This document shows positions 6,393-12,065 of a DNA stretch of 25,780 nt, in pieces. Location of the stretch: contig DASTWW010000102.1 of the NCBI GenBank assembly GCA_035765755.1, positions 1 to 25,780 of the forward strand, in the 5' to 3' direction. The notes below the pieces were generated by a model, which saw nothing but the letters and a program-made list of their open reading frames with translations, searched no databases and was not told the origin of the DNA. How positions within the stretch are numbered: the stretch's first letter is position 1; every line of letters starts with the position of its first letter. The DNA comes from DASSKA01 sp035765755 (GTDB lineage: Bacteria > Actinomycetota > Actinomycetes > Propionibacteriales > Nocardioidaceae). Position numbers and translations under genes: made by a program.

Positions 6393-6989
6393 GTGCGCAC
6401 AGCGATCCGGCGGACGTTCACGACCGCGGTCGCCACCTGCGTCGTACTCCTCGGCGTCGCCGGCGCCGCTTCGGCGCAGGGGCTGAGGATCCGCGACGCG
6501 CAGCACGACATGTGGGCCGGCGCCGCGTCCGACCAGCCGTCCCAGCTCCGGGCCGCTCCGCACCGCGCGACCGGCGACGCCGTGAGCGTGCGGCTACGGC
6601 ATGGACCGCAGAACGTGGTGATCACCGAACGGTTCGCGCGACTCGACCGCAGCGGGCAAGGCGACCTGTACGGGTTCCGGCTGCGCACCGACGGGCGGGT
6701 GTGGCGCGACGTCCAGGTGGAGGCGTACCGCCGCAGCAGCTGGGCGGGGGCCCTGTCGATGTTCCGGCGCAACGGCCGGTCGGTGACCTGCGACGGGCTC
6801 ACCGCGCGCATCGACTACGGCAACGACCTGCTCCGACTCAAGGTGCCGCGGCACTGTCTCGGCGACCCGCAGTGGGTGCAGCTGTCCGCCGTGGACGCGC
6901 ACATCACGCTGCACGACACCTGGGTGGTGGACAACCCGCACAACGACGAGGCGTCGTACCGCGGCTGGAGCCCGCGAGTGGCCCGGTAG
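6393..6989 (+). CDS. Secreted protein, second of two tandem paralogues
   Basis: 198 residues starting at GTG, which is preceded by AGGGGGAG at good spacing; the start gives a signal peptide with core VVLLGVAGAASA and likely cleavage after ASA. It aligns with the preceding gene along its length: shared elements are RDAQHDMW after the cleavage site, NVVITERFARLD, GDLYGFRLRTD, two cysteines (VTCDG and RHCLGD), PQWVQLSAVDAHI and the ending DNPHN...GWSPR. Divergence is substantial, so the duplication is not recent. No enzyme motif was seen. Its stop lies 3 bp from the stop of the convergent membrane protein gene, with no room for a terminator. Function is unknown; both proteins probably act outside the membrane. 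Confidence 0.8.
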   Translation: MRTAIRRTFTTAVATCVVLLGVAGAASAQGLRIRDAQHDMWAGAASDQPSQLRAAPHRATGDAVSVRLRHGPQNVVITERFARLDRSGQGDLYGFRLRTDGRVWRDVQVEAYRRSSWAGALSMFRRNGRSVTCDGLTARIDYGNDLLRLKVPRHCLGDPQWVQLSAVDAHITLHDTWVVDNPHNDEASYRGWSPRVAR

Positions 6990-6992
6990 CGG

Positions 6993-7925
6993 TCAGTCGA
7001 CGACCCGGCCGATCCGCACCTCGCTGACCGCGACGGTGTCCCGCGGGCCGCTGACCGTGTCGAGGATGGTCATCTTGACCGTGCTGGTCCGGGTGACCGG
7101 GATCCGCATGGTCTGCATGCTGCGGTCGTGCGGAGACCCATCGAGCTTCTGCACCACGCTGCTGCCGTCGGAGAACGTCCACCGCACCTTGGTGATCCGG
7201 TCGTTCTCGGCGTAGCGGTTCGCCCCGTCGTACGGGTCGGTCTTCGCATACCCGGGCACCAGCCCGACCTGTCCGATCTGCATCGGGTGCGCCAGGGTCA
7301 GCGTGAGCTGGTCGCCGTGCCCGTTCCCGTTGCACCGCCAGGCCGTCGACATGTCCTGGTCGAAGACGTTGCTGGGCTGGTAGGAGACCTTGTTGCCGCC
7401 GGCGTCGAAGGCGTCCGCGGACTGGCAGGTGGCGCCGGCTGCGGTGACGCTCGCCAGGTCGGTGGCGCCGGAGTACGACGCACCGGGCTGCTGGCTCGCG
7501 GAGCTGCCGCCCTGCGAGGGCGCCGCCGAGGACGGGATGACCAGCTTCCCCGAGTCCTTCGAGGCGGAGTTGCTGGCCACCGAGCTGGAGAACGCCCGGC
7601 CGACGATGTAGGCACCGAGGATCAGCGCCAGCGCGGCCACGGCGAGCACGGTCGGCACCATCCAGGCCGGTCGCTCGTCCGGCTCGGTCTCCTCGGCCAT
7701 GGTGCCCGGCTCGCTGCGCGAGAACAGGTCATCGATGTTGAGCTGGGTGGTCGGTTCCGGCACCGCGGCGCGGTGGGCGGGTCCGCTCGGCTCGTCGTAC
7801 TGCCCCTCGCCGGCTCCACCACCGCCGGACTGCTCGTAGGCGCGCTGGTAACCGCGGCGGTACGCCTCGGCGTACTCCGGAGGCACGTCAGGGGGGAGAC
7901 CACCTGGCTGGTTCGAGTCCGACAC
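6993..7925 (-). CDS. Membrane-anchored protein with NADase-type glycan-binding-like (discoidin-like) domain
   Basis: 310 residues in three parts. Residues 1-88 are a cytoplasmic, Pro/Gly/Glu-rich segment with PEYAEAYRRGYQRAYE and TTQLNIDDLFS. Residues about 89-110 (MVPTVLAVAALALILGAYIV) form one transmembrane helix. After a Ser-rich linker, residues about 165-308 form a beta-rich extracellular domain with NVFDQDMSTAWRC, LTLTLAHPMQIGQVGLVPGY, KTDPYDGANRYAEN, VRWTFSDG and VSEVRIG. That pattern resembles the NADase-type glycan-binding/discoidin domain found in actinobacterial surface proteins (recalled family likeness, not searched). Two cysteines may pair outside. GTG was chosen because TACAGT lies 8 nt upstream with TTGGCC 17 bp further; a GGAG also lies just upstream. 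Its ligand is unknown. Confidence 0.75.
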   Translation of the reverse strand: MSDSNQPGGLPPDVPPEYAEAYRRGYQRAYEQSGGGGAGEGQYDEPSGPAHRAAVPEPTTQLNIDDLFSRSEPGTMAEETEPDERPAWMVPTVLAVAALALILGAYIVGRAFSSSVASNSASKDSGKLVIPSSAAPSQGGSSASQQPGASYSGATDLASVTAAGATCQSADAFDAGGNKVSYQPSNVFDQDMSTAWRCNGNGHGDQLTLTLAHPMQIGQVGLVPGYAKTDPYDGANRYAENDRITKVRWTFSDGSSVVQKLDGSPHDRSMQTMRIPVTRTSTVKMTILDTVSGPRDTVAVSEVRIGRVVD

Positions 7926-7933
7926 GACGCTCC

Positions 7934-7962
7934 ACTGTACGAAACATCCCAACGGCGGCCAA
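7934..7962 (-). promoter_or_regulatory. Promoter of the anchored glycan-binding-like protein
   Basis: TTGGCC (-35), a 17-bp spacer and TACAGT (-10), followed by 8 nt to the GTG start, so the leader is very short or absent. Confidence 0.5.
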
Positions 7963-7965
7963 CGG

Positions 7966-8005
7966 CGGTCGGCCCCGCCGCTGCGTGAGCGGACGGGGCC
8001 GACCG
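7966..8005 (-). terminator. Hairpin terminator after the sseC operon
   Basis: Perfect 12-bp arms CGGTCGGCCCCG and CGGGGCCGACCG, extended by CCGCT/AGCGG past one bulged A, with the loop gcgtg. It lies 10 bp after the sseC stop. There is no U-tract, as is common for actinobacterial terminators. Confidence 0.75.
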
Positions 8006-8015
8006 TCGTGGGAGG

Positions 8016-8312
8016 TCAGATCGCGACGGCGACCTCGGCGACCACGCCCTTCTGGGCGACCACCGTGCGGTCCACCACGTCCGCGCGTGGCGCGAGCGTG
8101 CGGACCGTCCACTCGCCGGGGGCGGCGAAGAACCGGAAGTGCCCGGTGGCCGAGGTGGGCACCTCGGCGGTGAACTCGCCGGAGCGGTCCAGCAACCGGA
8201 CGTAAGCGCCCGCGACCGGCTGGTCGTCGCGCTTGACGACGCCCTGGATCACCGACTCCTTGGCGACGTCGACGCCCTCGAGGGAGACGCCGCCCTCAGT
8301 GGCTCCGCACAT
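8016..8312 (-). CDS. sseC: DUF1416 protein, SseC-like
   Basis: 98 residues, the usual length for the SseC/DUF1416 family, which in actinobacteria is nearly always encoded directly after a thiosulfate sulfurtransferase. The N-terminus MCGATEGG has a conserved-looking Cys2. The rest resembles a small carboxypeptidase-regulatory-like beta-sandwich: GVVKRDDQPVAGAYVRLLD, GEFTAEVPTSATGHFRFFAA, GEWTVRTLAP. The ATG overlaps the stop of the sulfurtransferase (TGATG), so translation is coupled. A strong hairpin follows the stop. The biochemical role in sulfur metabolism is not established; Cys2 might accept sulfur, which is inference only. Confidence 0.9.
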   Translation of the reverse strand: MCGATEGGVSLEGVDVAKESVIQGVVKRDDQPVAGAYVRLLDRSGEFTAEVPTSATGHFRFFAAPGEWTVRTLAPRADVVDRTVVAQKGVVAEVAVAI

Positions 8313-9160
8313 CAGGCCTCACCCGGCTCGTCGCCGAGGACCACGGGTACGCCGACCAGCGAGCCCCACTCGGTCCAGGAACCGTCGTAGTTCTTGACGT
8401 TCTGCTGGCCGAGCAGCTCGCGGAGCACGAACCACGTGTGGCTGGAGCGCTCCCCGATCCGGCAGTAGGCGATGGTGTCCTTGCCCCAGTCCACGCCGGC
8501 GTCGGTGTAGATCTTCTTCAGCTCGTCGTCGGACTTGAAGGTGCCGTCGTCGTTGGCCGCCTTGCTCCACGGGACGTTGGCCGCGGTCGGGATGTGGCCG
8601 GCCCGCTGCGCCTGCTCCTGCGGAAGGTGCGCGGGGGCGAGCAGCCGGCCGGCGAACTCGTCGGGGCTGCGCACGTCGACCAGGTTCTTGGTGCCGATCG
8701 CCTGCTCGACCTCGTCGCGGAACGCGCGGATGCTCTTGTCCTGCTCCTTGGCGGTGTAGCTGGTCTGCTCCCGCTTCGGCAGCTCCTCGGTGAGCTCCCG
8801 GCTCTCCAGCTCCCACTTCTTGCGTCCGCCGTCGAGCAGCTTGACGTCGTCGTGGCCGTAGAGCTTGAAGTACCAGTACGCGTAGGCGGCGAACCAGTTG
8901 TTGTTGCCGCCGTACAGCACCACCGTGTCGTCGTTGGCGACACCGCGTTCGGACAGCAGCCGCTCGAACTCGGCCTTGCTCACGAAGTCGCGGCGGACCT
9001 GGTCCTGCAGGTCCTTCGTCCAGTCGAGCTTGATGGCGCCCTTGATGTGCCCCTTGTCGTAGGCGTTGGTGTCCTCGTCGACCTCGACGAGGACGACCTT
9101 CGGGTCGTCGAGGTGCTGCTGCACCCAGTCGGCATTGACGAGAGTGGTCTCTCGGCTCAT
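8312..9160 (-). CDS. cysA: Thiosulfate/3-mercaptopyruvate sulfurtransferase (two-domain rhodanese)
   Basis: 282 residues, two rhodanese domains in tandem. The first, inactive half runs from TTLVNADWVQQHL through VVLYGGNNNWFAAYAYWYFKLYG to VKLLDGGRKKW. The second, catalytic half includes LVDVRSPDEFAGR and the active-site loop AYCRIGERSSHTWF, whose Cys233 would carry the persulfide. It moves sulfane sulfur from thiosulfate or mercaptopyruvate to cyanide, thioredoxin or other acceptors. ATG is supported by AAAGGGA upstream. It lies between the DUF4395 gene (26 bp) and sseC (1-bp overlap), as in the recalled CysA2-SseC2 pair of M. tuberculosis. A Cys-containing leader peptide lies upstream of the operon. 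cysA here means the mycobacterial sulfurtransferase name, not the sulfate ABC ATPase. Confidence 0.93.
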   Translation of the reverse strand: MSRETTLVNADWVQQHLDDPKVVLVEVDEDTNAYDKGHIKGAIKLDWTKDLQDQVRRDFVSKAEFERLLSERGVANDDTVVLYGGNNNWFAAYAYWYFKLYGHDDVKLLDGGRKKWELESRELTEELPKREQTSYTAKEQDKSIRAFRDEVEQAIGTKNLVDVRSPDEFAGRLLAPAHLPQEQAQRAGHIPTAANVPWSKAANDDGTFKSDDELKKIYTDAGVDWGKDTIAYCRIGERSSHTWFVLRELLGQQNVKNYDGSWTEWGSLVGVPVVLGDEPGEA

Positions 9161-9186
9161 GGCATTCCCTTTCTTCGGCTTCGTTC

Positions 9187-9747
9187 TCAGGCGGCCGGGG
9201 ACTGCCCGGCGCGGTTGTCTTCGTTGCTGGGGGCGTTCGGGAGTACCCGCCGGACCAGCAGGTACGCCTCGCAGCCGAGGCAGAACCCGAACGCCGCGTT
9301 GAGCAGGGCCGCGATCAGAGCGAGGCCGGTGGTGACCTCGCCGAGGACGGTCAGCCCGGTCAGGAACCCGACCAGGGCAACCACCGCGAAGACCAGTCCG
9401 ACGGTCTGCGCGAAGCGTGGCGGCGCGGGGTCCTCGAGGTGGGTCGGCTTCCCGAGGCGGGGGCGGACCAGGGCCCGGAAGACCCAGGCGTACGGCGTGC
9501 GCCGCACCCCCGCGACGGCGCCGATGGCGAACAGCACCGTCTGCACGGCGACGAGCGCCACGGTGAGGGTGGACGGGGCGGTGACGAGCGCGACGGCGAG
9601 GAGCACCGTCGTCAGCGAGGCGACGAACCGGGGACCGCGCGGGTCGATCCCCGGCTGCGCTGCGTGTGGGGCCCCGCTGGCCCCGGGCGGGGTCTCGGTG
9701 GCCCCGGGTGGGACCTCGGTAGCTCGGCCCTGGGTGGAGATGGACAT
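9187..9747 (-). CDS. DUF4395 membrane protein
   Basis: 186 residues. A polar N-terminal 45 residues rich in Pro, Gly and Thr is followed by DPRGPRFVASLTTVLLAVAL, a second hydrophobic stretch (VALVAVQTVLFAIGAV), the loop RTPYAWVFRALVRPRLG, and two further hydrophobic segments, the last being NAAFGFCLGCEAYLLVRR. The paired cysteines in FCLGCEAY and the RPRLG loop are the features of DUF4395, a four-helix membrane family often encoded with sulfurtransferases and thioredoxins. ATG is supported by AGGAG 8 nt upstream. As first gene of the DUF4395-sulfurtransferase-sseC operon it follows the leader peptide by 108 nt. Function is unknown; a CxxC at the membrane would suit thiol or sulfur transfer. 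Confidence 0.85.
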   Translation of the reverse strand: MSISTQGRATEVPPGATETPPGASGAPHAAQPGIDPRGPRFVASLTTVLLAVALVTAPSTLTVALVAVQTVLFAIGAVAGVRRTPYAWVFRALVRPRLGKPTHLEDPAPPRFAQTVGLVFAVVALVGFLTGLTVLGEVTTGLALIAALLNAAFGFCLGCEAYLLVRRVLPNAPSNEDNRAGQSPAA

Positions 9748-9855
9748 GGTGCTCTCCTGCGTCGTGGAACGGGCGGCCTGCTCGGCACGGGTGCGACGCG
9801 CTCGGGTGACCGCCGTGGGCGGCCAGCACAACGAGCTCTGACTACGACGTACCCG

Positions 9856-9921
9856 TCAGGACATTCGACACAGCGACGAGCGCACTCGGCAGTGGTCCAC
9901 TGCCCTGCGCTTGGTCAGCAT
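9856..9921 (-). CDS. 21-residue Cys-containing putative leader peptide upstream of the sulfur operon
   Basis: A short reading frame encodes MLTKRRAVDHCRV, then RSSLCRMS and stop. It matches the style of the short actinobacterial leader peptides found before sulfur-assimilation genes, which carry a RAVDLCRV-like core followed by a second Cys (from memory of the family). Cysteine codons at positions 11 and 18 would let ribosomes sense cysteinyl-tRNA supply. The DNA encoding RAVDHC contains a perfect 17-bp palindrome, so the ribosome position could change RNA folding. It ends 108 nt before the DUF4395 start. No Shine-Dalgarno is present; TAGGGT 19 nt before the ATG may be the -10 box. The peptide itself probably has no separate function. 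Confidence 0.7.
   Translation of the reverse strand: MLTKRRAVDHCRVRSSLCRMS
9888..9904. promoter_or_regulatory. 17-bp palindrome inside the leader-peptide frame
   Basis: GGCAGTGGTCCACTGCC: 8-bp perfect arms around one central base. As RNA it needs a loop and would lose some pairs, so it may form a hairpin with the first Cys codon or act as a DNA operator. Confidence 0.55.
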
Positions 9922-9940
9922 TGTCGAGAACACGGGGTTC

Positions 9941-9946
9941 ACCCTA
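9941..9946 (-). promoter_or_regulatory. Possible -10 box for the leader peptide / sulfur operon
   Basis: TAGGGT lies 19 nt before the leader-peptide ATG. The -35 region is poor. The rest of the 322-bp gap between the thioredoxin stop and DUF4395 (9748-10069) holds the leader peptide and, after it, a small CCGCC/GGCGG stem. No other gene was found in it. Confidence 0.35.
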
Positions 9947-10069
9947 CGACCTGGGCCTGACCCGCCGGAAACGTCCGTATCACCATTCAAGACACCTGTC
10001 CACATGTCGAACCTACGATCCTGCCGTGCCGAGCCGGGGCTCCCGGGCTGTCAAAAGGGAGACGAGGGC

Positions 10070-10546
10070 TCAGGCGAGCGGGCCGAGGGCGGCCAGCACG
10101 TCCTGCTTGCGCGGAGCCCCGGCGGCCCGGGAGACCTCGCGGCCCTGCGGGTCGAGGACCAGCGTCGTGGGAGTGCGCTGGATGTGCAGGCGGCGCACCA
10201 GGTCGAGGTGCTTCTCGGCGTCCACCTCCACATGGGCCACGCCGGGCACCAGCGCTGCCACGTCGGCGAGCACCACCCGCGTCGTACGGCATGGCGCGCA
10301 GAACGCCGAGGAGAACTGGAGCAGCGTCGCCCGCTCACCAAGCGCGTGGTCGGTGCCGTCCAGCACGGAGCCGAGCGCGGGCCCGGAGTCGGGGGCGGCC
10401 GCAGGGTCCGCGCCACCAGGCGAAACGGCGCCGAGCGAAGCGCTGGCGCGCGCGGCGCGGAAGCGGCCGTCGCGCAGCATCCGGTACGCGCCGAAGGCGC
10501 AGGCGAGCACCACGGCGGCGAGCAGGATCCAGGCACCTTGGTTCAC
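10070..10546 (-). CDS. Membrane-tethered thioredoxin-like protein (ThiX-like)
   Basis: 158 residues. An N-terminal signal-anchor (about 4-22, WILLAAVVLACAFGA) and a Pro/Ala linker lead to a thioredoxin fold exposed outside the membrane. The active site is SSAFCAPCRTT (Cys83, Cys86; Phe replaces the usual Trp before the first Cys) and the cis-Pro loop is RTPTTLVLD (Pro126). The GTG start was preferred to a TTG 12 bp upstream because GAGGA stands 5 nt before it. It follows the MoaD/ThiS-like gene by 42 bp on the same strand, as Rv0816c (thiX) neighbours sulfur genes in M. tuberculosis. The likely role is thiol-disulfide exchange, perhaps reducing persulfides made by the nearby sulfurtransferase. 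It ends at a 322-bp gap before the sulfurtransferase operon. Confidence 0.87.
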   Translation of the reverse strand: MNQGAWILLAAVVLACAFGAYRMLRDGRFRAARASASLGAVSPGGADPAAAPDSGPALGSVLDGTDHALGERATLLQFSSAFCAPCRTTRVVLADVAALVPGVAHVEVDAEKHLDLVRRLHIQRTPTTLVLDPQGREVSRAAGAPRKQDVLAALGPLA

Positions 10547-10588
10547 AAATGTCCTCAACCGTCCGAGGGGGCCGGCGCATTCCCCGGG

Positions 10589-10861
10589 TCAGCCGCCGGC
10601 GAACGGCGGCAGCAGCTCGACGGTCTGGCCGGGCTCGACCAGCACGTCCGCCGGCTCCGTCGTACCCACCGGCCGGTCCCCCACCAGGAACGAGCACACC
10701 TGCAGGACGTCGTGCAGCCGGCCGGGATGCAGGGTGCGCACCGAGTCCAGCACGGCGGCCAGCGTCGTCGGACCGGAGACCGGCAGCTCGTCAGCGGGGA
10801 CGCCGGCGGCGGCACGCGCCGAGGCCCAGTACCGGACGGTGACCGCTTGAGAGGTGCTCAC
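10589..10861 (-). CDS. MoaD/ThiS-family sulfur-carrier-like protein
   Basis: 90 residues with a ubiquitin-like beta-grasp pattern: VTVRYWASARAAAGVP at the start, LAAVLDSVRTLHP in the helix, VLQVCSFLVGDRPVG, and the ending VELLPPFAGG. The C-terminal Gly-Gly is the group that is adenylated and thiocarboxylated in MoaD and ThiS, so sulfur carriage for molybdopterin or another cofactor is plausible. No MoaE or MoeB partner is in the window. The GTG start was used; an ATG 9 bp upstream (MWG then the same sequence) is equally possible, as both have only weak ribosome sites. It is divergent from glnR (106 bp) and probably forms an operon with the tethered thioredoxin. Confidence 0.85.
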   Translation of the reverse strand: MSTSQAVTVRYWASARAAAGVPADELPVSGPTTLAAVLDSVRTLHPGRLHDVLQVCSFLVGDRPVGTTEPADVLVEPGQTVELLPPFAGG

Positions 10862-10929
10862 GCCCCACATCCTGCAACATCCGCCCAACCCTGGTCCGAG
10901 ACGGGCACCGCCGGGGCGTGGCGGTCCGA

Positions 10930-10935
10930 TATTCT
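10930..10935 (+). promoter_or_regulatory. -10 box of glnR
   Basis: TATTCT lies 32 bp before the GTG start, predicting a leader of about 26 nt that contains GAGAGGAGG. No good -35 element is visible. Confidence 0.45.
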
Positions 10936-10967
10936 GCCGCATCGGCGAACGTCCCCGAGAGGAGGCC

Positions 10968-11690
10968 GTGATCAGCACACTCCTGCTGCTCACCAGCGCG
11001 CCCCAGGCGTCGACCGAAGTGCTGCCCGCGCTCGCCCTGCTCCCCCACCACGTGCGGATCCTGCCCGCCGAGGGCAGTGCCTTGCTGGAGGCGCCGGAGG
11101 TGGACCTGGTGCTCGTCGACGGGCGCAAGGAGCTGGCCCGGGCGCGGGACCTGTGCCGGCTGATCCACACCACCGGGACGGTGGCGCCCGTGCTGCTGGT
11201 GACCACCGAGGGCGGGCTGACCGCGGTGAACGCGGACTGGGAGTTCGACGACGTGCTGCTGGCCACCGCCGGCCCGGCGGAGGTGGAGGCCCGGCTCCGG
11301 CTGGCAATCGGCCGGCTGGCTGCGGCTGCCCAGCGCGAGCCCGACGATCCCGATGCGCACGTGATCCGCTCCGGCGAGGTGACGGTCGACGACGCGACGT
11401 ACACTGCGAAGGTCGGCGGCCGCACCCTGGACCTGACGTTCAAGGAGTTCGAGCTGCTGAAGTACCTCGCCCAGCACCCGGGGCGAGTGTTCACGCGCGA
11501 GCAGCTGCTCCAGGAGGTGTGGGGCTACGACTACTTCGGCGGCACCCGCACCGTCGACGTGCATGTGCGCCGGCTGCGCGCCAAGCTCGGCGCGGACCAC
11601 GAGTCGCTGATCGGCACGGTGCGCAACGTCGGGTACCGGTTCGTGCTGCCGCCCAAGAATGCCAGCGAGCGTGAACCCGCCGACGCCTGA
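10968..11690 (+). CDS. glnR: GlnR, orphan OmpR-type nitrogen regulator
   Basis: 240 residues. The N-terminal receiver-like domain (LLLLTSAPQASTEVLPAL, DLVLVDGRKEL with Asp51, TTEGGLTAVNADWEFDDVLL) has the degenerate phosphate pocket of GlnR: the usual acidic cluster and Lys are not seen, so control by phosphorylation is doubtful and family members rely on dimerisation. The C-terminal winged helix (about 130-230) is nearly invariant: LDLTFKEFELLKYLAQHPGR, FTREQLLQEVWGYDYFGG, TRTVDVHVRRLRAKLG, IGTVRNVGYRF. The match to remembered Streptomyces GlnR and mycobacterial Rv0818 is very close. It controls nitrogen assimilation genes such as glnA and amtB, and cross-talks with PhoP at phosphate genes in Streptomyces. 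GTG follows GAGAGGAGG at ideal spacing. It converges with the next gene, 9 bp apart. Confidence 0.95.
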   Translation: MISTLLLLTSAPQASTEVLPALALLPHHVRILPAEGSALLEAPEVDLVLVDGRKELARARDLCRLIHTTGTVAPVLLVTTEGGLTAVNADWEFDDVLLATAGPAEVEARLRLAIGRLAAAAQREPDDPDAHVIRSGEVTVDDATYTAKVGGRTLDLTFKEFELLKYLAQHPGRVFTREQLLQEVWGYDYFGGTRTVDVHVRRLRAKLGADHESLIGTVRNVGYRFVLPPKNASEREPADA

Positions 11691-11699
11691 GCCGAGTTG

Positions 11700-11963
11700 T
11701 CAGGAGGCGGCGCGCGACGGCTGGAGCCGGCGCGGGGTCTCGGCAGCCGGCTCCGCCCGTCGTACCGGCATCTCGACGACCGGCTCGGTGCGGCGTACTG
11801 GCATCTCGACGACCGGCCGCCGCTTCGCCGCGCGCCGGGCGCGGGTGGCACCGGCCTTGGTGCCGCGCTCGAGGGTGTCCTCGAGCCAGCCGAGCCCCAG
11901 CAACCCGAGCAGACACGCCACGGGGAAGAGCACCGCCAGCGTCATCATCGTCACGGAGTTCAT
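11700..11963 (-). CDS. Small single-span membrane protein with duplicated VVEMPVRR tail
   Basis: 87 residues: MNSVTMMTLAVLFPVACLLG and onward form one hydrophobic helix (about 6-27), followed by LEDTLERGTKAGATRARRAAKRR and a basic tail in which PVVEMPVRR(T/A)EP occurs twice. At DNA level this is a tandem near-repeat of about 30 bp around gtaccggcatctcgacgaccggc and its copy. Membrane-plus-basic-tail architecture and tidy spacing (9 bp from glnR, 102 bp from divergent mshD) argue that it is a real gene. The Shine-Dalgarno is weak. Function is unknown. The cytoplasmic Arg-rich tail could touch DNA, RNA or lipid head groups, but nothing in the sequence decides this. Confidence 0.65.
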   Translation of the reverse strand: MNSVTMMTLAVLFPVACLLGLLGLGWLEDTLERGTKAGATRARRAAKRRPVVEMPVRRTEPVVEMPVRRAEPAAETPRRLQPSRAAS

Positions 11964-12002
11964 CAGGGCCCCATCGTTCGACTCGTCGGTCTGTGCTGCG
12001 CC

Positions 12003-12034
12003 GGAGTGTTCCCGACTGCGCGGGAGTGTTCCCG
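12003..12034. promoter_or_regulatory. Paired GGAGTGTTCCCG repeats upstream of mshD
   Basis: The 12-mer GGAGTGTTCCCG occurs at 12003-12014 and 12023-12034, exactly 20 bp (about two helical turns) apart. The second copy is part of GCGGGAGTGTTCCCGC, 6-bp inverted arms around gtgt. They cover about -63 to -32 of the mshD start, a typical position for regulator binding. The regulator is unknown. Confidence 0.55.
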
Positions 12035-12053
12035 CTTTGGTCGGTTCTATGCC

Positions 12054-12059
12054 TAGGCT
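12054..12059 (+). promoter_or_regulatory. -10 box of leaderless mshD promoter
   Basis: TAGGCT lies 6 nt before the GTG start, so the transcript should begin at the start codon; no Shine-Dalgarno is present. Confidence 0.55.
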
Positions 12060-12065
12060 GCGGCC

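Noticed and set aside
7905..7921. GGTTCGAGTCC, resembling the T-arm of a tRNA
   Set aside because: No matching acceptor, D-arm or anticodon stem surrounds it, and it encodes the SNQP start region of the anchored protein on the minus strand.
10001..10020. GACACCTGTCCACATGTC as an operator near the thioredoxin stop
   Set aside because: Only six of nine positions pair and the mismatches are central, so symmetry is weak.
9911..11674. Plus-strand frame across the thioredoxin, MoaD-like and glnR region
   Set aside because: Its translation is an out-of-frame shadow of glnR and antisense of the two minus-strand genes; no ribosome site or motif.
12003..12046. Possible SigR/SigH-type thiol-stress promoter before mshD (GGAGT...GTT)
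   Set aside because: Spacing between GGAG and GTT is 16 or 20 nt instead of 18-19, and the -35-like bases are GGAGT rather than GGAAT; TAGGCT is a better -10.
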